The translations under genes were made by a program, and so were the position numbers. Shown here one piece after another: positions 35,526-45,044 of a stretch of DNA of 64,000 bases. The DNA is from Straminergon stramineum (lineage: Eukaryota; Streptophyta; Bryopsida; Hypnales; Calliergonaceae): positions 10,173,001 through 10,237,000 of the forward strand of contig OY987272.1 of the NCBI GenBank assembly GCA_963920665.1, in the 5' to 3' direction. Under the pieces are notes generated by a model. That model ran no database searches and was not told the origin of the DNA. It saw only the letters and a list, made by a program, of their open reading frames with translations. Numbering within the stretch: the stretch's first letter is position 1; every line of letters starts with the position of its first letter.

Positions 35526-38500
35526 TCAGCCCTTTGGACGAACTCTCGTCAGACCTGATCGCAAATATGAAGCAACCTCAAGTGGAGTCTCATCAGGTTC
35601 ATGAAGTTGGATGTCTTCATGAAAAGTGGCTCCCACTTTTCTCCTCTTCCCAGGTGATGGACCTTTCGCGTTTCTGTAAACAACACCCCCCTTCCTCTCG
35701 ACCCCCTTCACAGACCGTTTTTGGGAGCAGCGTAGCTTCTCAAGAACCGTCACTGGAGGACTGGTAAAACCACTTTTCTCGCAAATCTCCTGACACTGAG
35801 AAACAACGGCCTTTTTGCATGGTCTGTGCGACCTGCAAACAAAACGGGTAATTTTCCTGGTCTAAATCTGGGACAGGAAGAGCAAGAGTAATACTACAGT
35901 AGAGTATTACAGTGTACCGGTATTGAGTAGATTAATCTGGGGCAATAAAGAGCAGGACACTCTATGACTGAATACACTGTAAGCACCGAATACACTGTAA
36001 GCATATCCAAATCCCATCTTGCGCAAATGTCCGTTCAGTGACAGTCCAAATGACATAGTGAAGAATCTCACCCAAATACCCAGAGTTTTGTTCTCAAATC
36101 TGGCTTTGATTCTTGAAGAATTCCCCCCTGTAGCAAAGTCAGAGCATAGTTTCCACGTAAGTTAAAGGATACTAAAATCGGTAGAGACCTGATACCGTCT
36201 CCTACAGTGACCATTATTACGACTAACAACTCATCTATCTATACACCTCGTTGGACATAATTATCAGCAAATGGCGTAAGCATGACTCGTCTAAATCAGT
36301 GTCTACGGCTAATGATCTTTGAATGGCAATGGAATTTTCTACTGTCATTTATGTTGATTGGCAACCTCCCATACTGAAATTGCATAAGAAAATCATTTTT
36401 AGTTGTACTAGAAAAAATTTGTCCACAGTCAAAAATCAGTCAAAAATCAAAGTCTTGCTTAAGTTAAAATGGTTAACTCTGTATCGTTGCTCCATACACT
36501 AAGAGTCCGATAAGTGACAGAGAATCCTTCCATGTAAGGCAGAAGTGCAGATGTTTAGCCTTGAAATTTTGTGCAAAAAGGGCAGGTCTTGTATAGTAGT
36601 TTGACCCTCAATGACTCCTTTTATTTTTATTTTTAAAGTAGATGATTTACATTGTATCTAGAAGGATGATTTCCACGGTGACCAGCCCGCCTTTACACTT
36701 ATAGGCTTGAAGTGACGCAAATAGTATTCTTTACCTAGCTAATGCTAACCAACAGACCAAGCATGTGCAGTTCTCAACTGAAGACACAGAGAAAAGCAAT
36801 AAAAACCCAAGTTGGAAACCTCACTGAGGCAGATTAGTTTTGTTACACATTTTGGAATATTTCGCATATTGTTGCACACTTCACGATAGTTGAAAGAAGA
36901 AAATTTGTGATGGCATGTTGATAGACAGTCGCTACTCTCTCTTACCAGGTCCACTTACCAGTGTAAAATTTGAGGACTAGAACCTAACCTTAGGGTCCAA
37001 CAATTCCGTCCGACAGGTAACATTCACAACTGGTGCATCTGCATTCAGCTAGTCAAAGAAAGAACAGAACTGTTTAGGCTATAATTGTTAAGCTTGCAAG
37101 CAGAAAATGTAGAGCAGCACAAACAAATGGCTTGGTATTCACCAGCAACAGGTCCTTATTGAGTGCTTACAAGATATTCGAAGTTGAATAAATCGTGTGT
37201 ACAACTCAAGTGACATTGTAGGCACTGCGAAATCAAAAAAAGCATGTGAGACATGTTTGAAAAGAAGAAGAAAAGGAGGAAGTAATAATAAATTGTATCA
37301 GATTTGAATCAAAACATGTGACATGAGTGAAATTCCTCATAAACAGTTGTCTTACATCCTCAGAGGTTTCACTTTTTGGTTTTCGAAGGTTATATGGCAT
37401 AAACTAGCCACTTCTTGTGCACCTCTTATCAACCAAAAAGTGAGATCTCAATGCCCATAATTGCATGCATGCCACCCAGTTATGGACAATAACCATCTCA
37501 AGCCTCTTAGCTCTTGACAAGTTATCTATTTTGTAGTGGTCCGCATTGTCAGACAAGACAGAATACGAAGACTACCGTATACAGGTCATTACAGTACAGT
37601 ACAGTATAGAGAACATTTGTAAAATAAAATGAGTATCAAACATAACCTTGAAGGTGTGACATTGCGTAAGGCAAAATGGACAGGAGTACCTCTCCATCAC
37701 TGCAATCATACCGTGTGCATATATGTCAAGAGAACACCTGAAACTACAAATATGTCCAGCTCAATATATCTGAAAATATTCTGCGCGTATTGATTCTTCT
37801 CATACAAACTACGGCATCCAAATATATTTCTTAGACCTTTTCTGAACACAATAAACAATATCCTGTCTATGATGATTGCGACCACTTTGGGCCATATAGG
37901 CACTTCAAGGGATGAAGAATCAGTCACCTTCTATCTTCTCGCAGCGATTGAAGTAGTAAAGGAAGTGGAATTCCACGCGGCCTCTGTAATTCCTGATTAT
38001 AAATCACCCAACTTCTTGTAAGCCAAATCTTTAGACCATTGAATACTAGACAAATGTACAAATAGTGGTTAGTAGGCAAAATTGAATCCTTCATAAAGAA
38101 GGCATACCCAATACCAACACCATACCTAAAACAAACTTTATGTACCAATATCAAACATCTAGGGACCTTGAAAGTATGGTTGTGGTACATGTGTCGGTAT
38201 TAGGTTCAAAGTTGATTTGGGATATGCCTATTTAAACTATATTTTCTGAAAAATAGTCGGGCAATAAGAAATTGCACAATGCGCTAGTTAGCAATATGAA
38301 TACCTAGATGGTTGAGATGAACTAAGTTCCTCAGATGTTCCATTCAAAATAGGTTCATTTAGAATGTTCAGCCCTATTTCTTCAGCACAAATACGCCCTT
38401 GCAGCCTCATCTACAACACCATCCAGATTGATTCCCACAATTTTCAGAACTTGTTGCAGATCTAAAGAGAGAGATCAGGTCATGGACATTTCCTGTTAAA

Positions 38501-41500
38501 TTGAATATTTTATCATTCATTCAACATGCAAAAGTGGAGTACCTCACTTCTCCTAAGGGAAGTTAGTGCCTCTCCGGTTAACGGCCTCACTTGGATCATC
38601 AGCCCAAGCGCTTTGTCAAAATGCTGCAAGTTCCAGAGAGCTGAAATAATAAGACACAGGTCTTGCATGATTCATGTTTCAACTATATTTCCAGTCCAGT
38701 GACTTTCTTATACCCTCGATACTTATGTCACTAACTTAACACATGGTTTCCCATTATAGTATTATCAAGACGTGTATATAAGAAGAATACGTAAACGTAG
38801 AGTAACAAACCTAGTCTCTAGTAAGAGCTTTGTACCTGCAACTTGCCCGGCCAGAAGTCCAGAGTGCAAACAGCATGAAAACAGGGACTACGAATTCCTG
38901 ATGGTGATGTATCCCAGTTTGCATTCCATAACCACTGCGTGCAAAGCGTTGTTATGCTCAGTGTGCTCCACAGCACATTCCCAGAACAGCTTGCTGAACA
39001 CAATGGCAATAAACATGAGTACAAAACGTCTCATAATCAAACCAACCTTTGCTGTGATAAAGACGCAGACAGGAAAACACCAAGAAGACAACCAAGGTAG
39101 AGGATACGAAAACCGTTAGGGACCTGGTCCTGTCTCCAAAAGTGAGCAAGGTTGTCCTCTATTCATACATTTGGTTGGACTCATTAGCAAGTGGCCTAAG
39201 CGCAACTTAGCTAAACGCCTATTGCCACAGAACTCTGAATGGAAATCGTTTCCTACTATCACTTATAAGGTCTACAGCTGCCCACATTGAAATACATTCA
39301 TGGTCATAAAAACTTGATCACAAAGGATTTGGCTCATATACCCAGAGCTCAGTACATCTGCAAAAAATCAGACTCCTAAGTATGCTGAAACGCTTAAAGA
39401 GTGGCAAATAGTATCTCACCTAGATCTCGTATTTGTTGTCTGGCTGTCTCAAACACATCTCGTGGATCAACTATACACATGTTGCGAATAAGTCATTTAG
39501 TATTAGTTATAAGCGATTTATCTTAAATGCACAACCAAGAAGCTGCTCCGGATTGGTCTTCCTATTGTCATTGCTATTTTCGACTGAAATCTTAATTATT
39601 CTAAAGACATATATCAGTGGTCAGACAAGCTACTAATCGTTGTCAACATAACTTTGCAAAACAATGTTTCTAGATTTAAAGTTTCTCAACAAGGTTTCTC
39701 TAGAATGTTATGAAGGTTTTAATGTCTATGCATACTAGGTTTTAATGTCAAACAGGGTATTCTAATGACTAAATTTCTGAAAAAGTGGAAAATAGATTGG
39801 CCGGAAAGAATCAAAGGCAGTAGAATTGCAAGGAATAATACTGAAATTTGATGAATAGATGTCATCCCGTGAGATGACATACCAAAAGCAAAGAACAAAA
39901 TGAGGTGTCGGTTTTTGGCATGCACAAAAAGTTTTGCGAGCGGTGGTAATAGGAAGGTCACTTGAGAGCTAAGAGCACCAGCATCCCTCAGAGGCACCCT
40001 TGCCACCTTGTAGACCTTGCTTAGTGGAAAAACCTGAGTTGAAGCAACAAGGTCATTTAGTAATTGTGGGGTCTTAAACAATGCAATAGCAAAGGGCGTA
40101 CTTCTTGAGACTTCCTTGATGTTGCCTAACTCCTGTCAATTTTCTAAAAATAGAAGCCGATTAGGTGTCAAATAAAACATATGGTAGACGATACTAAACC
40201 ATTAAGGACGTAATCCCGTCCCCTATCCTGACGCCTAATACGTATTCCAGCAGCAGCTCATTTGTTCATGTACTTGGTTGGGCTTATTTAAGTGGCGTGA
40301 TCATGACTTGGGTAAATGTCAAAAGCCTGATCTTTAAATGGAAATGGGGTTCTCAACTGTCACTTGCAGTGGTCTAGAACCTCCCACTTCGAAATTGCAT
40401 ACGAAATTCATATTTCAAGACCAAAAATATTGGCCGGAATAGATTTGACTCTGGCATCCAAATTTCTCTTCACAGTTCTACACATCTCCACTCTTGCATA
40501 TGTTCAAATAAAGTGACGCAGATGGTATTCTTTACTTTAAGTAGAGTGGAATCAGAGGCCGTAATAAAATTGTCAATTGTAAGACATCCAATTGAGTTCA
40601 CAGTATTACCCCTTGTGGAGACGAAGGTTGGTTAGTCACCATCACAAATATTGGTAGAAAAGGAGGTGATGGTGCAGTGCTTGAAACAAGGTCGATATAA
40701 TCTCTGCAACTGTTCCATTGTAAAAAAGGTGGCATGTTGACAAGTCCCTGAACCTGGAGCGCTACTTTCAGGCTGAGAAGAAACACAATATCAGTATACC
40801 GCCAAAGAAATCTTATGTGAATGCCATAAGATTCCAAAAAGAGAAAATAATTTCAGTGAATTTGCAATCAACTGAAATCCAATAATAAAAGGCTTCTAGA
40901 TGAACACCAACTGATCAAAATTCAGTAAAATTCAAACCTAGTCTCTCTCATAGCGACACTCACCGTTTCTGTTGCAAAGCATGAATCCTGTAATTGAGAC
41001 ATCTTTGAAGGAAGACTGGCTGCGCACACACATTTAGACAGAATTTAAACGTAGTCTTTCACCTGACTGACACTTGGAATCAGCTGAATTCTACCTACTT
41101 GCCATGGCATCCATCGCTACCAATTCTTTGAGATGGTGAAGTTGAACTATAAGTTGTGATGGTGAACATTTTAACTATTTGTTGAAATGTTATGTGTTGA
41201 TTTAAACATCAATGGTTCAACTTTATAGCAATTTTCAGATGGAGACTTGTCAGTGGGGTCAATGTCAACACCAACTTTTGGTTTCTCCTCAATTGACCTA
41301 CGGGGGTGAAGATGCACTAAGTTCATATCTGTCTCAAAACACCTCCAGACCATTATCTCACCTTAAAATATGCCAAAATCTCCTACACTGAATTCCAAGA
41401 AATCTGATATAAACCTAATTAGAGAACCACAAGAAATATTGGCTGGCACCTTAGAATAGTTAAACGCAAAGGTTATGAGATATCATCGTACTTGACGTTT

Positions 41501-41692
41501 GAACCTGTCCCGAAGAGTATTGTACAGCTCCACAGGTTTGCAATACAGGGCCAGGCTCTTGGCAGCAGCTTTCTCATCTATGAACTCATCGTCACTGTTC
41601 TCATCATCTCTGGCACTAGCTTTCTCATCTATAAACTGGTCTTCACTATTCTCGTCATCCCCGATGACCTTACTCCGACAGGGGTCCCTCAT
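35526..41692 (-). CDS. EMF2: EMF2/Su(z)12-like Polycomb (PRC2) subunit, VEFS box disrupted
   Basis: Spliced model (minus strand, exon limits high to low): 41692-41492, 41019-40964, 40772-40610, 40132-39883, 39583-39536, 39470-39420, 38993-38836, 38623-38548, 38397-38304, 37983-37928, 37699-37647, 37224-37171, 37048-36984, 35832-35526. It gives 543 residues with GT-AG introns and consistent phase throughout. The product resembles plant Su(z)12 proteins, the PRC2 scaffold for H3K27 methylation. Features: S-L-A-L-Y-C-K-P-V-E-L-Y-N at 46-58; F-L-Q-R-C-L-N-Y-R-I at about 70-79; a C2H2 finger with C391, C394, H407, H412 followed by D-L-F-N-F-E-Y. The C-terminal VEFS box, needed in this family to bind the methyltransferase, is frameshifted and lost. 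The acceptor at 38398 is weak; the alternative is a one-base frameshift. The start Met lies 2 bases after a possible 5'-UTR intron acceptor. It is probably a truncated gene or young pseudogene. Confidence 0.75.
36165..36745 (+). repeat. Intronic repeat R1 (holds inverted B copy)
   Basis: Copy of a dispersed repeat also at 39095-39420, 40175-40540 and 48517-48875. Its first part runs from GGATACTAAAATCGGTAGAG through GATCTTTGAATGGCAATGG; its end (GTGACGCAAATAGTATTCTT) is separated from it by an inverted family-B copy at about 36470-36690. It lies in the last intron of the EMF2-like gene, antisense to it. Confidence 0.6.
36470..36690 (-). repeat. Repeat family B, inverted copy nested in R1
   Basis: The reverse complement begins GGGCTGGTCACCGTGGAAAT and continues GAGGGTCAAACTACTATAC and GGATTCTCTGTCAC, matching the two tandem copies at 17066-17450. 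It splits repeat R1. Confidence 0.6.
39095..39420 (+). repeat. Intronic repeat R3
   Basis: Shares GTAGAGGATACGAAAACCG, TTAGGGACCTGGTCCTGTCTCC, GGTTGGACTCATTAGCAAGTGG and GAATGGAAATCG-type blocks with the other R copies. Its far end reaches the splice donor of the exon at 39420-39470 in the EMF2-like gene. Confidence 0.65.
40175..40540 (+). repeat. Intronic repeat R2
   Basis: Contains GATACTAAACCATTAAGGAC, CTTGGTTGGGCTTATTTAAG, GATCTTTAAATGGAAATGGG and the end block GTGACGCAGATGGTATTCTT shared with R1. It lies in the intron between the exons at 40610-40772 and 39883-40132. Confidence 0.65.
41558..41659 (-). repeat. In-frame 51-bp tandem duplication (acidic 17-residue repeat)
   Basis: Residues 12-28 and 29-45 of the EMF2-like protein repeat the pattern D-D-E-N-S-x-D-x-F-I-D-E-K-A-x-A-x. 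The second copy leads directly into the conserved Y-C-K-P-V-E-L-Y-N block. Plant homologues have a single acidic stretch here. Confidence 0.8.
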
Positions 41693-42495
41693 AGCTAGAA
41701 ACTCCCCATTCCAAAGAATTGTCGACTCTAACACTCATAATTTAATTTCGTTTTTACACAAAACGGAAACATTTTACTTCAAGTGCAAAAAACAATTCTC
41801 AAACAGCATATTAAAATTAGCATAAGCTTCACCCGGTCAGTAACCAATGCAAACAAACAGGAAAGCGCCAGAAACCCTAACGCAATCTCCTATAACAAAT
41901 ATTGAACCATCATCTCTTCCCTCTTAACACTCTGCCGTTCTACATTCTCATCTCTTGATCATTATTCTTTTTCTGAAACTGTATCCAGATCAATCGAACC
42001 TGGCAAATAATATATTCCACGTTAAAGTAATTCAGTAAAAAAACATCACAATGCATGAGCACAGGAACAGCTTGACACTCACTGCCTGTATTGCCGCAAT
42101 GTGAGATCAACTGTTGATGTATTTTTGTGGATTTCTCGAGTTCTTAGAACTTCAAACTTTACATCAGGAGCCTGTCAGAGCTTGTAAGCTTCACTAACAC
42201 GGCACTCTTTCATTTCAACCCCAAAACGATACCACCATTATACAATGCACCTGAAAATAAAAAGCTGCACACGGAACCGCATTTCAGCATTCAAATTAGT
42301 CATGCAGAAGTTGTGATTTCTCCATAAAATTAAGAGGATTACAAAATGCAAAGCACTTCAAAAGCTCATGCACGAAGAGGATCGGGTTCTTCACCACTTT
42401 ACAATTCCGTCAATGGCTCTTCAAACACACAAAATATGCCAACCACCAAACCCTACAGTAATAACAACCATGCGGGATCAAAGGCCAGTTAACTA
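41693..42495 (-). promoter_or_regulatory. Upstream region of EMF2-like gene
   Basis: Upstream side of the minus-strand gene. A pyrimidine-rich acceptor-like sequence (TTTCTAG on the minus strand) lies 2 bases before the first ATG, so a 5'-UTR intron is likely. No other gene or promoter element can be fixed. Confidence 0.35.
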
Positions 42496-43140
42496 TTAAC
42501 CCCTAAATGCCCAAGGCACCCAAATGTGGTGTTTGGAGAACTTTGAAGTTAAGTAAAATCCAACCAAATTGCTATTATTAGTAGTTTATATTTTTGGATA
42601 ATTCTTTTTGAAGTCTAGTTTTAGGATCAAAAAGTTGATCTGAAAAATAAAGGATTATGATTTTTCTATTGAAGATTTTGTGCAAGGATACTCAGTGCAA
42701 TCTTGACTTCCCGTAGTGTTGCGGGCTCTTGGAAATGAGCCTCAAATACACTAGATCTTGGAGGCAAAATCACATTAGAAATTCATTTAAAAAAATTGTA
42801 GAATAGATTTTGAAAAACAGTAAATTGATTGGGGTTGTGCATGCTAGGCCCTATAACCTCATATTTTTTTAGTGACCAACTTTTTAGAGTTGACATGCAA
42901 AAAGTCAATTAAAAAATTTTCATAGTTTTTACACCCTCATGATCAAATATTATAATCTTTCAATCTGTAAGTGATATTGTTATGTTTTCTTTTCCTATGT
43001 GATCTCTAATATGTCTAGTTTGAAATTGTATGGTTACAATTCAAAAGAAATTGGTACAACTTATGAAAATGTTGACTTTTTGTTCAATTTAGAGAAAATT
43101 TCAAGAAGCTCCAACCAAGCCTTGGGCATTTAGGGGTTAA
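42496..43140. mobile_element. TTAA-flanked TIR element T6
   Basis: A 645-base unit with perfect 22-base inverted ends: it begins TTAACCCCTAAATGCCCAAG and ends CTTGGGCATTTAGGGGTTAA. No coding capacity. This is the cleanest member of the TTAA-flanked class in the window. Confidence 0.85.
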
Positions 43141-44456
43141 GAGCTTAACCTAAATATAACTTAGTACTGTAAAATTACTTTTGAAAGTTTACCCTCCATG
43201 AACTAGGTCACATTCAGCATAAATTAAGTCATTTTTGTAAAAAAATACCACATGTCATTTTGTGAATGGTGTGAGGTGACATAGACCCATTAGAATCTGA
43301 TGTGGAAATTCAATTTTAGCACTTGAGTGTCGAATCAAACTTGCACATATAGTGTAACATATAATACTAAAATTAATATAATTAGTGCACCACTCATGAA
43401 TAACACTTTCACATAATAGTTAAGTGAATTTATGAGGCTCACTAATATGGGGTTTCAAAATCAATATAATGTAGTCTATATTATTTTCATATTATCTCAT
43501 ATATTGTGATTTTCATCATGCTTCCAATAACCTTCATACAAAGTTGTCCAATTACATCTTTTCTTATCTTAAACATCATCCATATATTCACACTAACAAG
43601 ATTAGATTCATCCATAATTTCATTCAATTATTCTATAGGCCTTGCATATTCTTGTACTAATTCAATTAACTTGACTAGTATTGATACATGTCTCATCTTT
43701 GTTTAAATTAGTATCTTTTACAAGATAGGCTCAAATAAGAACCCTTTCTATTATTGAACGAGAAACTATAAAACAAAAGTTGTTAGCATATGAGCATAGG
43801 ATCTTGAGCCTAGGAGCCTACTGGCACCTATGTTATATGTAATTTTGCCTATGTTGTAGGCACCTTCCATGGTTATAGGGCACCTATTTATACCTAACTT
43901 GTAGGCTTACATTTCTAGGTTCACACACTAGCATCATCGATTATGTCAATGCATAGCTTCCTCTCCTACGATCCAAAGTCAAAAATGTTATTTTGGTAAG
44001 CCTACCTTCAAATGGAAGTGAACATAATGGCAATTATTCTTACCTTGCCTCCACTTTAAGTAGTCTTGGTCTTACTCCAATAAATTCTTTGGAACTTGAT
44101 ATGGCCCTTAGATGAACAAATTCTTAATTCATGTCAACCTAAACTTTGTTGGAGTCATTTCTTCTTATTTTGGTCAAAAGAACCTTTCTATAATTTAATA
44201 ATTAATAATGCACACAAGCATGTTATGTATTTATTGGCTTTAGATTGAAGGGGAGGAGAATTTGCATTGACAAAAGCTATCTTGAAGAAGTTTGAGTTGC
44301 TACCTAACTCAAAAAAGCAAGTCAATGCTCATAGAGACACAATGCTTCTTCTAGCTAGTGTAGTTGCTTGTTTTATTTTATAATATTAGGGACGCATGAC
44401 ACCTAGAGGCTGGGCAATTCCTTTTGAGGCCAATTTTACAAGTTTCAACCTTTTGT
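43141..44456. other. AT-rich gene-free tract
   Basis: No gene is recognised. A short block near 44225-44275 resembles one near 53255-53300 (TTATTGGCTTTAG...GCATTGACAAAA), so both may be pieces of one old repeat. Confidence 0.4.
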
Positions 44457-45044
44457 CTAACCCCTAAACATCCAAAGTCATCTCCATAATTGACAATTTG
44501 AGAAAAATCATTATAAAGTGTTATTTGGAAGCATATTTTGGAATTGATTTATAAATAAAAGTTGTACATTTTGATTTGTAGATTCCATCTATAGGATTAG
44601 ATTAACAAATGCTATCAATAATATTTTTTTATAAATTTTGAAAGGAAAATTTCAAAATTCTTTCAAACTTTGATTACAAGCAAAATATTGTGACTTGTTG
44701 AGTAAAATTTGTTGGAATGGATATGAAATGAGGTTCTCTTGACATGGTGATTTTTTGAAATTTTTGTGTTCTTAAAGTCTATGACCTCATTTTGGCAAAT
44801 CTAGTTTTGGACTAGAGTGAATATAGTTTTGGCTTGGTCATCCACTTGACATACTTACACATTTGTAATTTTATAAAAATATATGTATTCTAGTAACACT
44901 AGATTCAACCTTTAGATAGAACAACAACTTGATAAAGTATCTCTACAAATTATAATTACTTTCATCCAAACACTTAAGCGTATAAAACTCGAGTATCAAT
45001 CTGTTCATCGTCCAAAAAATAGATGTCAAAGCGCTTAGAGGCTA
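44457..45044. mobile_element. Decayed TIR element T7 (CTAACCCCTAAA ends)
   Basis: Begins CTAACCCCTAAACATCCAAAG and ends with a poor complement (TCAAAGCGCTTAGAGGCTAA). It resembles T2 and T6 in its ends but has lost perfect symmetry. The boundaries are uncertain. Confidence 0.4.

Noticed and set aside
35495..35767. 90-residue plus-strand frame
   Set aside because: Antisense shadow of the last coding exon of the EMF2-like gene.
36738..36776. Possible extra exon of the EMF2-like gene (E-N-C-T-C-L-V-C-W) just before repeat R1
   Set aside because: It needs a poor acceptor to keep phase. Using a second donor 5 bases downstream in the previous exon joins directly to the last exon in phase.
38942..39060. 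Alternative frames F-D-Y-E-T-F-C-T-H and F-W-E-C-A-V-E-H-T read as a zinc finger
   Set aside because: They stop within the exon. The frame used fits the order of plant Su(z)12 proteins, and the true C2H2 finger is encoded at 37171-37699.
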